From assembly GCA_016795385.1 (NCBI GenBank), contig JAEUHI010000002.1, forward strand, positions 1-64,000: a stretch of 64,000 bases of DNA, read 5' to 3'. Position numbers and translations under genes: made by a program. This document shows, piece after piece, positions 25,654 through 33,673 of this stretch (positions within the stretch are counted from its first letter, which is position 1; each line of letters starts with the position of its first letter). The notes under the pieces were generated by a model. The model did not search any database. It was not told the origin of the DNA and saw only the letters and a list, made by a program, of their open reading frames with translations. Source of the DNA: Verrucomicrobiales bacterium. Lineage in GTDB: Bacteria; Verrucomicrobiota; Verrucomicrobiia; Verrucomicrobiales; DEV007.

Positions 25654-26919
25654 TCAGAGCAGGCTGTTGCCGTGCGCGTCGCGACGCGCTCCGATGCCGG
25701 TGAGGATGACATCGATCACCACCCAGACACCCGCCCCTCCGCAGGTGAACAGCTTCAGCAAACCCAGCCCGGTGTTGCCGAGATAAAAGTGATCGGCACC
25801 GAAGTAACCGAGAAAGGTGGAAAGGAGGAAGGTCACCGCCTGGCTCTTCGCGGGAGCGCCGACGTGGTCACGGCGAAGTCTTCTGCCGTAAACATCGGTG
25901 CCTCCCCCCATGCCGATGATATAGATGTCGATCGCCGCCCAGATCCCGAATCCTCCGAGCGTGAACAGCTTCAGCAGACCAAGCCCGGTCTGCCCCAGGT
26001 AAAAGCGGTCGACACCAAAGATGCCGAGCAACCACGAGAGGATGTAGGTCGTCGCCTGGGTGCGGTCGCTCTCGGCTCCGAGGAGGACGAGATCGTGTCG
26101 GTGCGAGATCGCAGGCGCATACGATGACGAAGCGTAGGCCGGTGCATAGCCCATCGCAGCCGCCGGCGCGATGGGGATCGACGTTTCAGGCACAGGTGGA
26201 CGCGGGGACGAGGCCTCCACCTGTGGAAGATCCAGCGGCGGGAGGGGAATGGCCGTGGTGCCGGGCGACTCCTCTCCGCGGACATTCGCGAGCGACGCTT
26301 CCTCACCGAGGTGATCGCTCAGCCGCAGGACGCAGGTGTAATCTCCCGCCCTGAATTGCAGGGGTAAAGTCGTCCTTTCCTGACGACCCCACTCGGTCTC
26401 TCCGGCAGCGGCCCAGGCGGGATCTCCCTCGCCATCGAGCCAATGTATCTGGATTTCGTCGCCGCCGATCCATCTCATGGCATATGCCAAGGGAGGACCA
26501 CCCGGAAGCACGAGATTCGCCGCGGGACTGCTCCCCGCATAGAGAATCCCGGACGATGGCATGGAAAACCGCACCGAGCCCCCTCCGGCATCGATCTCCA
26601 GTTCGATGGGCTCGACATCGGAGGCCTCGGTCTCCTCGAAAAGATCGGCTGGGTCAAAGAGCACCAGGAGATCCGACCCGACTTCGAGCTCCACGGGCAA
26701 TTCCGCTTCATCGACCAACTGCCCGTGCCGGTCGAAAATCCGGATTTGATTTTCTTGGGCGGTTTCAAACGTGATCAACAGGGCTGGAACCGATTCACCC
26801 TCCACGCGTATCACGCAGTCTTCTCCCGAACCGACGCGGTAGGAAAAGGTGGGATCGCGAAAGAAGACTCCACGCGTCCCTGAGACTTCGTAGCCGATAA
26901 CGGAGAGCGTTGAATCCAT
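25654..26919 (-). CDS. Membrane protein with two TM2 domains and a beta-rich N-terminal region
   Basis: A 421-residue protein. Residues about 1-215 form two or three beta-rich segments ([19 protein letters not shown] and [19 protein letters not shown] resemble FHA-type strands, but no firm match). A proline-rich linker (about 215-260) leads to two consecutive TM2 domains: [20 protein letters not shown] ... [16 protein letters not shown], and [20 protein letters not shown] ... [16 protein letters not shown]. Each has the GxxGxDxFYLG signature and a paired hydrophobic helix. TM2 proteins are membrane proteins of mostly unknown role. Convergent with the haem protein. Confidence 0.8.
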   Translation of the reverse strand: MDSTLSVIGYEVSGTRGVFFRDPTFSYRVGSGEDCVIRVEGESVPALLITFETAQENQIRIFDRHGQLVDEAELPVELEVGSDLLVLFDPADLFEETEASDVEPIELEIDAGGGSVRFSMPSSGILYAGSSPAANLVLPGGPPLAYAMRWIGGDEIQIHWLDGEGDPAWAAAGETEWGRQERTTLPLQFRAGDYTCVLRLSDHLGEEASLANVRGEESPGTTAIPLPPLDLPQVEASSPRPPVPETSIPIAPAAAMGYAPAYASSSYAPAISHRHDLVLLGAESDRTQATTYILSWLLGIFGVDRFYLGQTGLGLLKLFTLGGFGIWAAIDIYIIGMGGGTDVYGRRLRRDHVGAPAKSQAVTFLLSTFLGYFGADHFYLGNTGLGLLKLFTCGGAGVWVVIDVILTGIGARRDAHGNSLL

Positions 26920-26974
26920 GGCGAGAGGTAAAAGGCGGAATCAGCTGCCAAAGAATCGGACCACCACCCTCCCC

Positions 26975-27421
26975 TCACTCCACCGCTTTGAAATAAATCC
27001 AATGCTCCTCCTCGCCGGGCAGGCGCATGCGGATGCCGGTGTCGGCGCGGCTCCAGGTGACGATCTCGCCGTCGGCGTATTTCAGGACGACGGTCCCCGC
27101 GGCGGGTTTCTCGATCACCTCGTACACAACCGCCTCGCCGGTGCCGTTGCGCATGCGGCGCATCTCGGTGGCGGTGAACTCGACCTCGACGCCCTCGAAC
27201 TGCGTCAGAAGGAGGCGCGAGACGCCCTTCTGCAGCCCGGTGACGAGTTCCTTCAAAAAGCCTTCGCCGGGATTCGCAGCCGGCTGGTCCTGTCCGGCGG
27301 TCAGGTTCGCGATGGTCGTCTCGCGGTCGAGCGTCCATTTCCCGATGAGAAAACTGCGCCCGCAGCCGCTGAGAGTGGTGGCAAGGAGGGCGAGGAGAGC
27401 GAGGCGGAGGAGCGGTTTCAC
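26975..27421 (-). CDS. Small lipoprotein, function unknown
   Basis: A 148-residue lipoprotein: signal MKPLLRLALLALLATTLSGC with the lipobox Cys at residue 20. The mature part begins SFLIGKWTLDRE, a pattern (GKW plus antiparallel strands) resembling small lipocalin-like proteins, and ends WSRADTGIRMRLPGEEEHWIYFKAVE. No enzyme motif. It sits between the double-TM2 gene, on the same strand, and a divergent secreted protein. Confidence 0.7.
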   Translation of the reverse strand: MKPLLRLALLALLATTLSGCGRSFLIGKWTLDRETTIANLTAGQDQPAANPGEGFLKELVTGLQKGVSRLLLTQFEGVEVEFTATEMRRMRNGTGEAVVYEVIEKPAAGTVVLKYADGEIVTWSRADTGIRMRLPGEEEHWIYFKAVE

Positions 27422-27478
27422 GGGTTCAGATTAGCCGGGACCCGCCCCGGATGTCAACGATTGGCTGGCTCGAGGCAA

Positions 27479-27538
27479 TGTGGTTTCGGCTTCAGCCGAA
27501 TCCCGGGGCATCAGCCTGCGACTGAAGTCGCAGCCACA
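27479..27538. repeat. Double-hairpin REP-like element
   Basis: Two adjacent palindromes, TTCGGCTTCAGCCGAA and TGCGACTGAAGTCGCA, are enclosed by TGTGG ... CCACA inverted ends. The element lies in the 189-bp gap between two divergent genes, so it is not a terminator for either. Confidence 0.8.
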
Positions 27539-27610
27539 GGGGGGAGCCACGGGATCCAGACTTGCAACCACGCCCGTTTTGCGGTGTTCTTCTCATGTGG
27601 TCCCCGTGGC

Positions 27611-28291
27611 ATGAAAACCCTCCTCCGGTTGCTCCCCCTTGCTTTGCTTTCCTCCGCCCCGGCGCAGGAGACCCCTCCCGTGCCTGACGACGTGGCTCCG
27701 GTCGGGGTCGCGACGGAGGACTTCACCGCCTTGAAGGGACAATCACCTTTCCTGCGATCGCTGAATCTGAGCGATTCCCTCGTCCTCACCGGCTTCGCCG
27801 ATGTCGAGGGCGAGCGGGTCGCCACGATCCTGAACAAGGAGACGAAGCAGACCTACGTCGTCTCGAGCCAGATCAATTCCCAGGGCTGGAAGATGGTCGA
27901 CCTGAAGACCGACGCCGATCTCGAGAAAGTCGCGGCCAAGGTGGCGGTCGATGGCGGCGAGGTCGTGACGGTGCGCTACGCCGACATCGATCTCAAGAAT
28001 GGTGAAGCCAAACCCGCGCCCGGTCCCTCGACCGAGACGAACGGCAGCCCCACGGCGATCATGGAGGCGCGACGCGCCCGCTTCGGCGGTCCTGGCGGTC
28101 CACGGGGTCCCGGCATGGGAGGACCGCCGCCGGAGATCCGGGAAAAGATGGAGCAACTCTCCGACGATCAGCGCGAAAAGCTTTTCAACAAGATGAGGGA
28201 GCTGCGCGAAAAGAGCCCCGACATGTCCTGGGAAGAGCGCGGCAAGGTCTTCAACGAGGCGCTCGACAAGATGGTGAACAAAAAGAAATGA
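27611..28291 (+). CDS. Secreted protein with Gly/Pro-rich hinge and helical C-terminus
   Basis: A 226-residue exported protein. ATG 27611 opens a signal peptide (MKTLLRLLPLALLSSAPAQE). Residues about 30-135 look like two small beta domains (DSLVLTGFADVEGERVATILNKETKQTYVVS; GWKMVDLKTDADLEKVAAKVAVDGGEVVTVRYADID). A Gly/Pro-rich hinge (FGGPGGPRGPGMGGPPPE) precedes a charged helical tail (REKMEQLSDDQREKLFNKMRELREKSPDMSWEERGKVFNEALDK) resembling Spy/LTXXQ-type helical repeats. No named family recognised. Confidence 0.7.
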   Translation: MKTLLRLLPLALLSSAPAQETPPVPDDVAPVGVATEDFTALKGQSPFLRSLNLSDSLVLTGFADVEGERVATILNKETKQTYVVSSQINSQGWKMVDLKTDADLEKVAAKVAVDGGEVVTVRYADIDLKNGEAKPAPGPSTETNGSPTAIMEARRARFGGPGGPRGPGMGGPPPEIREKMEQLSDDQREKLFNKMRELREKSPDMSWEERGKVFNEALDKMVNKKK

Positions 28292-28344
28292 GCGGCCGTT
28301 GGAGACGGGTTTGAATTCTCTCCGAGCCTCTCTTACTTTTCCGC

Positions 28345-28908
28345 ATGTCCGCCGCGCCAAAAACGCTACCCGATTCCGAACCTTTCACCTTCGAGGACTA
28401 TCTCATCTGGGAAGAGGATCAGGAAGAGCGACATGAGTTCATCAATGGCCGGGTCCTGGCCATGGCGGGGGCCAGTGATGCCCATGAACTGGTCGCGGTG
28501 AACCTTCTCGTTGAAATCCACAACCACCTTCGCGGCAGAGGATGCCGCGCCTACAAGGGCGACATGAAACTGCGCTACCGCGCCGGCCAGGTCGATCTCT
28601 CCTACTATCCGGATGTGATGGTCGTGTGTGATCCCGAAGACGATCACTCAAGCTACAAGGAAAAACCCGTCTTTCTCGCCGAGGTCATGTCGCGTTTCAA
28701 GACGGACCACTTCGAGAAGCTTTTCATCTACCAGCAGATCGGGACCCTCGAGGAGTATCTCGTGCTCTCGCAAAATCCCGATGAGCCCGCGGCCTGGCTC
28801 TATCGCCGCGCGGATGGCTGGAAGATGCCGGAGCCGATCACGGCCGGCGAAATCTCTCTCGCCAGCCTCGGCCTGAGTCTTACGCTCAAGGAGCTTTATC
28901 GCTCCTGA
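28345..28908 (+). CDS. Uma2 family (DUF820) endonuclease-fold protein
   Basis: A 187-residue PD-(D/E)XK-fold protein of the Uma2 group: FTFEDYLIWEEDQEERHEFINGRVLAMAG at the N-terminus, VDLSYYPDVMVVCD and KPVFLAEVMSRFKTDHFEKLFIYQQIGTLEEYLVL, where PDVMVV, the AEV Glu and the following Lys form the nuclease-like site. Uma2 proteins are numerous in cyanobacteria and PVC bacteria; the role is unknown despite the nuclease fold. It follows the secreted Gly/Pro-rich gene by 53 bases and converges with the dehydrogenase. Confidence 0.82.
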   Translation: MSAAPKTLPDSEPFTFEDYLIWEEDQEERHEFINGRVLAMAGASDAHELVAVNLLVEIHNHLRGRGCRAYKGDMKLRYRAGQVDLSYYPDVMVVCDPEDDHSSYKEKPVFLAEVMSRFKTDHFEKLFIYQQIGTLEEYLVLSQNPDEPAAWLYRRADGWKMPEPITAGEISLASLGLSLTLKELYRS

Positions 28909-28917
28909 GCCGGGAAC

Positions 28918-29892
28918 TCACTTCTTCTTGTCCTTTTTCGCCGCCTTCTTCTCCTTCTTCGCCGTGCCGGTGCGGCCGGGGAAGGTGAGTTCGGCGATGC
29001 CGGATTTGTCGAGGCCGCCGATGCCGAGCTCGACCATGCGGTCATACTGGGCCTTGGTGGCGTCGTTGAGGGGCAGGGCGATTTTGACGGCCTTGGCGAG
29101 ACCGGCGGCGATGCCGGAATCCTTCGCGGCGTGCTCGGCGGAGAACCAGCAATCGTGCTCGCGGGCGATCATGTCGGCGCTGTCGGTCTCGAGGACGCGC
29201 GAGTTCGCACCGGTCTGGGAGAAGACTTCGCAGACCATCTTCAGATCGTGGCCCAGCGCGGCGGCGAGGCCGAGACCTTCGGCGAGGCCGGCGGTGTTGA
29301 TGTTCATCACCATGTTGACGAGGGCCTTCACCTCGGCGGCCTTGCCCACCGCACCGATGTGTCGCAGGCTGATGGAGAGATCCTGGAGGAGATTCAGATT
29401 CTTCTCATAGACGGCCTTGTCGGAACCGATCATGAGGTAAAGCTGGCCGTTGCGGGCGTGGCTGATGCTGCTCGCCATGCAGGCTTCGATCGTGGCAGCA
29501 CCGGCTTTCTTCGCGGCCTCGGCCACGGTCTGCTGGATGCCGGGGGAAAGGGTCGCGCAGTTGATGAAGGTGCGGCCTTTCGCGCCGGCGAGAAGGTTGT
29601 CGCCCTTGCCGAGGAAGATCTTCTTCATTGCGGCGTCATTGGTCACGACGGTGAAGATGATGTCGGCCTTGGCAGTGACGTCGGCGAGTTTCTTGCAGGC
29701 GGTCGCGCCCAACTCCTGGGCGAGGGACTCGGCGGCCTCGGTGTTCACGTCGTATACGGCGGTGACGGCGTATTTCAGATCGTTGAGACGGCGGGCCATG
29801 TTCGCCCCCATGCGTCCAACGCCGACGAAGGCGACGCGGGTTTTCGGAGCAGTGTTTTTGGCAGCGGCTTTTTTGGCGGGCTTTTTGGTCAT
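28918..29892 (-). CDS. NAD(P)-binding beta-hydroxyacid dehydrogenase with lysine-rich tails
   Basis: A 324-residue member of the 3-hydroxyisobutyrate dehydrogenase/6-phosphogluconate dehydrogenase-like family. The Rossmann motif GVGRMGANMARRL lies near residue 25; the family signatures continue with TVVTNDAAM, EACMASSISHARNGQLYLM (substrate-binding) and GKAAEVKALVNMVMN with the catalytic Lys. ATG 29892 is set by this fold; the open frame upstream overlaps dgkA in antisense. Oddly, both ends are lysine-rich (TKKPAKKAAAKNTAPKTR and KKEKKAAKKDKKK), beyond the normal fold. Substrate could be glyoxylate/succinate semialdehyde or 3-hydroxyisobutyrate. Confidence 0.83.
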   Translation of the reverse strand: MTKKPAKKAAAKNTAPKTRVAFVGVGRMGANMARRLNDLKYAVTAVYDVNTEAAESLAQELGATACKKLADVTAKADIIFTVVTNDAAMKKIFLGKGDNLLAGAKGRTFINCATLSPGIQQTVAEAAKKAGAATIEACMASSISHARNGQLYLMIGSDKAVYEKNLNLLQDLSISLRHIGAVGKAAEVKALVNMVMNINTAGLAEGLGLAAALGHDLKMVCEVFSQTGANSRVLETDSADMIAREHDCWFSAEHAAKDSGIAAGLAKAVKIALPLNDATKAQYDRMVELGIGGLDKSGIAELTFPGRTGTAKKEKKAAKKDKKK

Positions 29893-29961
29893 ATTCGCTT
29901 TCGGTGAAGTCTTGGGTAGAGTCTCAGGTGTAACAGAATTTCGAATCCAGCCAAGTGAATT

Positions 29962-30345
29962 ATGAGAAGTGGAGCGCGTCGTTATCGCGGGATGCAGAGC
30001 TTCGTTGACGCAGGGCGCGGCCTCGTCACGGTGCTGCGGACAGAGTGGAATTTCCGCATCCACGCGGTCGTTGCCCTGCTCGTCACCGTCGCGGGTTTCT
30101 TCTTCGGGATCAGTGAAGGGGAATGGCTCGCCGTGGTTCTGAGCGCCGGCCTCGTCTTCATGGCCGAGGTCTTCAACACCGCTCTCGAATACCTCGCCGA
30201 TGCGGTCCATCCCGAAGTGGACCGTGGCGTCGGCATGGCGAAGGATGCCGCCGCCGGCGGGGTGTTGATCGCGGCGGTTGCGGCGGCGGTGGTCGGAGCT
30301 ATCGTCTTCTTACCGAAAGTATGGGCTTGGCTGACACTCTCTTGA
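29962..30345 (+). CDS. dgkA: Diacylglycerol/undecaprenol kinase DgkA
   Basis: A 127-residue integral-membrane lipid kinase. The conserved Glu-rich signature EVFNTALEYLADAVHPEVDRGVGMAKDAAAGGVL spans the catalytic loop, and three hydrophobic helices are visible (VVALLVTVAGFFFGI, WLAVVLSAGLVFMAE, LIAAVAAAVVGAIVFL). In Gram-negatives it recycles diacylglycerol; related enzymes phosphorylate undecaprenol. The last 25 bases overlap the start of the following flavoprotein gene, suggesting co-expression. It diverges from the dehydrogenase. Confidence 0.88.
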   Translation: MRSGARRYRGMQSFVDAGRGLVTVLRTEWNFRIHAVVALLVTVAGFFFGISEGEWLAVVLSAGLVFMAEVFNTALEYLADAVHPEVDRGVGMAKDAAAGGVLIAAVAAAVVGAIVFLPKVWAWLTLS

Positions 30346-31733
30346 CTCTGGAAACGGATCCGGCCTGGCTGCCGGGTCTGTGCGAAGCGGTAGCAGGCGC
30401 CGCGATCTCGACGGCGGAGGAGGTGCGGAAGGGATTCGGCATGGACCGTTGGCACGCCGCCGCCATGCCCGAGGTCGTCGTCGAGGCGACGAACCGCGAA
30501 CAAGTCGCCGCCACCCTGACATTCGCCCACACCCATGGCATCCCCGTCACGACCCGCGGGGCTGGCGTGGGCTACGTCGGCGGCTGCGTGCCGGTGAAAG
30601 GCGGCATTCTCCTCTCGGTGCGGCAAATGAACCGAATTGTCGAGATCAATCCGGCCGACGGCATCGCCGTGGTCGAACCTGGGGTAACCCTCGACGATCT
30701 CCAGGAAGCGGTGCGCGCCCTAGGCTGGTATTACCCGCCCGATCCGGCGAGCCTCAAGGAGTGCTCCGTCGGCGGCACCATCGCGACGAACGCGGGCGGC
30801 CCCCGCTGCGTGAAATACGGCGTCACCCGTCACTATGTGCTCGGGCTCGAGGTCGTGCTGCCCGATGGGCAGATCCTCGAAACGGGCGGACGCTGCCACA
30901 AGAACAAGACGGGACTCGACCTGATCGGGATGTTCGTCGGCTCGGAAGGGCTCCTCGGAGTCATCACGAAAGCGACCCTGCGCCTCATCCCGCATCCCGA
31001 GGCACGGGCCATGCTCACCGCGACCTTCCCCGATTTTGAAACCGCGGCGGAGGCGGTACAGGCGATCCTCAACCACGGCTGGCAACCTTCGGGACTCGAG
31101 GTCACGGATGGTTTCACCCTCCAGGCGGCGCGCGATTACCTTGGACCCGAGATGTTGCCCGACGGCGACGCCCACCTCATCGTCGAGCTCGATGGACGGC
31201 GCGACACGATTCTGCAGGACCTCGCGAAGCTGCGCGAACTCGTCGACACCCTCGGCGCGATCACCGTGGAAGAGGCGCGCGATCCGGAATCCTGCGAGGC
31301 GATCTGGAAGCTGCGCCGCGAGTTTTCCTACTCCCTTCGCGCCACGGGTCTGATCAAGCTGAACGAGGACATTGTCGTGCCCCGCTCGAAGCTCGTCGAT
31401 CTCGTGCGTTTCGCACGGCAGTTGGAGAAGGACACCGGCATCCCCGTGGCCTGTTTCGGTCACGCCGGCGACGGCAACATCCACACCAATCTCATGGTGA
31501 AGGATTATGAGACCGATCCTGTCGAAAAGGCCAAGGCCGACGCCGCCCTCGACCTGCTTTTCAAATGGATCATCGCCAACAACGGCCAGATCACCGGCGA
31601 GCACGGGGTCGGGCTCGCGAAAAAGCGATGGTTCGCAGATGCCGTCGGCGAAGTCTCGACGGAGGTGCATCAAAGGCTGAAAGCCGCGCTCGATCCGAAG
31701 GGGATCTTGAATCCCGGGAAGTTTTTGGGGTGA
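30321..31733 (+). CDS. FAD-binding oxidase, D-lactate/glycolate dehydrogenase GlcD-like
   Basis: A 470-residue flavoprotein of the VAO/PCMH family that oxidises a 2-hydroxy acid. The FAD-binding domain has GIPVTTRGAGVGYVGGCVPVKGG and ECSVGGTIATNAGGPRCVKYG; the C-terminal FAD-oxidase domain has ACFGHAGDGNIHTNLM, whose His residues bind metal/substrate, and ITGEHGVGLAKK, and ends DPKGILNPGKF. ATG 30321 lies within the last codons of dgkA (25-base overlap). No GlcE/GlcF subunit genes are adjacent, so it may be the single-subunit type. Confidence 0.88.
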   Translation: MGLADTLLTLETDPAWLPGLCEAVAGAAISTAEEVRKGFGMDRWHAAAMPEVVVEATNREQVAATLTFAHTHGIPVTTRGAGVGYVGGCVPVKGGILLSVRQMNRIVEINPADGIAVVEPGVTLDDLQEAVRALGWYYPPDPASLKECSVGGTIATNAGGPRCVKYGVTRHYVLGLEVVLPDGQILETGGRCHKNKTGLDLIGMFVGSEGLLGVITKATLRLIPHPEARAMLTATFPDFETAAEAVQAILNHGWQPSGLEVTDGFTLQAARDYLGPEMLPDGDAHLIVELDGRRDTILQDLAKLRELVDTLGAITVEEARDPESCEAIWKLRREFSYSLRATGLIKLNEDIVVPRSKLVDLVRFARQLEKDTGIPVACFGHAGDGNIHTNLMVKDYETDPVEKAKADAALDLLFKWIIANNGQITGEHGVGLAKKRWFADAVGEVSTEVHQRLKAALDPKGILNPGKFLG

Positions 31734-31752
31734 GGTGGTTTTCCACAACCTG

Positions 31753-32241
31753 ATGACACAGCGTTCTTGGCTCAAATTTGTGGCGTCTCTTGGAGCCTTG
31801 GGTGCTTTGCTTGCCTTCTCAAACCACATCAGGAAAGCGAACGATCCGACCAAGTGGATACGCGAAGTTACGGCAATAGATTTATCCCGAGCCGGCGATT
31901 CAGTCCAATGGTGGCAAGAAGACGTCGGAGTGGCGGGATTCGGAACGCTCACGACAGACGTCTTTGCTTCGCTCGTGAACGCTCATCCTTTTCTTCCGTG
32001 TGAAACCGATCCGTTAAGTACGCCTTGGGGAAGGTTATTTGAGGTTAGAGAACTGCCGGCAGAGAGCTATCCACCGGCACCCGAGTTGCTGGAAATTCAC
32101 GGTGCCAGCCAATGGCAATCTTGGCGTTGCTACCTTCACCCCTCATCCAGGCGATTTTGGATTGTCGTCTTGCACCCGGATTATTCGGGAGACCCACCTG
32201 GCGGATCTTTCGAAGAGGATCGAGAAGCTACATTGGAGTGA
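31753..32241 (+). CDS. Hypothetical protein of atypical base composition
   Basis: About 163 residues. An N-terminal hydrophobic helix (LKFVASLGALGALLAFS) is followed by a soluble part with WIREVTAIDLSRAGDSVQWWQ, FGTLTTDVFASLVNAHPFL and a tryptophan-rich C-terminal region (WQSWRCYLHPSSRRFWIVVLHPD). ATG 31753 is preferred to one 18 bases upstream. The codon use is clearly more A/T-rich than the neighbours (for example TTG, CTT, AAA, GAT), hinting at transfer or relaxed selection. I recognise no family. The 135 bases after it hold no gene. Confidence 0.55.
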   Translation: MTQRSWLKFVASLGALGALLAFSNHIRKANDPTKWIREVTAIDLSRAGDSVQWWQEDVGVAGFGTLTTDVFASLVNAHPFLPCETDPLSTPWGRLFEVRELPAESYPPAPELLEIHGASQWQSWRCYLHPSSRRFWIVVLHPDYSGDPPGGSFEEDREATLE

Positions 32242-32376
32242 GCGGTCTTTCGCAAAACGATCTGGTGTCGAATGTCGGTCGCCGCAACAGGAAGGGTTTT
32301 CAGAATACTAGTGGCTGGATTCGCCCCCCCCCCTTGAAAACCGACCCTCCCGGCGTTACCCGTTCTGCACTCCCCC

Positions 32377-33084
32377 ATGTCCGAAGAATCCTCCGACCCC
32401 GCCCCCGAAACCGCTTCCGCCAAACCCGCCTACCTCACCTTCGAGGAGTCGCGCGTCCTCGGTTGTCTCCTCGAAAAAGAGGCGACCGTGCCCGACCAGT
32501 ATCCGCTGACTTTCAACAGCCTGCACGCCGCCTGCAACCAGTCGAGCAACCGCGAGCCGGTCGTCGACTTCGGCACGGACACGGTGGAGGAGGCGATGGA
32601 AGGACTTCGCTACAAGAAGCTCTCCATCCTCGTCCACCAGGCCGGGGCACGGGTGCCGAAGTGCAAACACACGATCGACAACAAGTATCCCTATCTCACG
32701 AAGGGGCAGCAGGCCATCCTCTGCGTTCTTCTTCTCCGCGGCCCCCAGACCGTGGGTGAGCTGCGCCAGCGCACCGAGCGCATGCACGCCTTCGCCGACC
32801 TCGAGCGGGTCCAGACCGTCCTCGAGGAGATGGCGGCGCACAAGCCGGACCCGATCGTGAAGCTCATTCCCGCAGGCGGCGGACGCCGTGTCGCGACCTG
32901 GATGCACACCCTCTGTGGTGATGCGATCCCCGCGATGCCTGCGATGGCAGAGCCCGTCCGCGGTTCCGAAGCGCCCGCCGCGAGCTGGCGCACGGAGATG
33001 GAGGAGCAAATCACCTCGCTCAAGGAGGAGGTCTCCGAACTCCGAGCCGAGATCGATTCGATCAAGGCGAGCCTGGGTCTTTGA
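32377..33084 (+). CDS. YceH family protein (DUF480)
   Basis: A 235-residue DUF480/UPF0502 protein. The family core is plain: TFEESRVLGCLLEKEATVPDQYPLTFNSLHAACNQSSNREPV, then LRGPQTVGELRQRTERMHAF, forming two winged-helix domains. A C-terminal coiled coil (EEQITSLKEEVSELRAEIDSIKASLGL) is typical of many members. The molecular role is not established; the winged helices suggest DNA or protein binding. A short low-complexity N-terminus (SEESSDPAPETASAKPA) precedes the domain. It converges with the DUF2237 gene. Confidence 0.88.
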   Translation: MSEESSDPAPETASAKPAYLTFEESRVLGCLLEKEATVPDQYPLTFNSLHAACNQSSNREPVVDFGTDTVEEAMEGLRYKKLSILVHQAGARVPKCKHTIDNKYPYLTKGQQAILCVLLLRGPQTVGELRQRTERMHAFADLERVQTVLEEMAAHKPDPIVKLIPAGGGRRVATWMHTLCGDAIPAMPAMAEPVRGSEAPAASWRTEMEEQITSLKEEVSELRAEIDSIKASLGL

Positions 33085-33123
33085 TCGCGATCACGCGCCG
33101 CGATTCGCGGTTTTGTCAGGAAA

Positions 33124-33498
33124 TCACTCCTCGTCCTCGATGAGGGCGTATTCCTCGAGAATGGCGCGGGAGACGTATTGCAGCGCGGCCTCCGAGGTGG
33201 CTTCGAGAATGATGGGACAGGCATAGCCGGCATCGAGGGCTTCCTTCCAACGACCCGCGCAGACGCACCAACGGTCGCCCGGCTTGAGACCGGGGAAGCC
33301 GTAGAGAGGCATCGGGGTGCTGAGATCGTTCCCGGAGGCGCGACTGAAGGCGAGGAATTCCTCGTTCACGACACAACAGACGGCGTGGCATCCGATGTCG
33401 TCGGGACCGACGTTGCATTTGCCGTCGCGGTAGAAGCCGGTGAGAGGATCGGTCGAGCAGGGAATGAGGGGTCCGCCGAGTACGTTGCGATTGTCCAT
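33124..33498 (-). CDS. DUF2237 family protein
   Basis: A 124-residue protein that matches DUF2237 over its whole length: NVLGGPLIPCSTDPLTGFYRDGKCNV, then DIGCHAVCCVVNEEFLAFSRASGNDL, the marker PMPLYGFPGLKPGDRWCVCAGRWKEAL, and the C-terminal LEATSEAALQYV. Several invariant cysteines are kept. Function unknown. It is monocistronic and convergent with yceH; a GGTTTTGTCAGG motif (33109-33120) lies in the 39-base gap between them. Confidence 0.85.
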   Translation of the reverse strand: MDNRNVLGGPLIPCSTDPLTGFYRDGKCNVGPDDIGCHAVCCVVNEEFLAFSRASGNDLSTPMPLYGFPGLKPGDRWCVCAGRWKEALDAGYACPIILEATSEAALQYVSRAILEEYALIEDEE

Positions 33499-33629
33499 GG
33501 GTATGAGAGCTCGCAGACTTTCGGACAGACCCGGTCATTTTCCACCCGGAAAAGCGCCGCACCCCCGGGATTCGACGGATTCACGACGGAGCGGAATTGG
33601 TCACGGAAAATCCGGCGCGAACTGGGTGC

Positions 33630-33658
33630 TTGTCTTCACCCGCGGCCTTTCCTATCTT
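33630..33658 (+). promoter_or_regulatory. Sigma70-type promoter of the FAD oxidoreductase gene
   Basis: TTGTCT (33630-33635), a 17-base spacer, and TATCTT (33653-33658). Transcription should start near 33665, leaving a leader of only about nine bases before ATG 33674. Confidence 0.6.
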
Positions 33659-33673
33659 CGGGTCTCTCCACCC

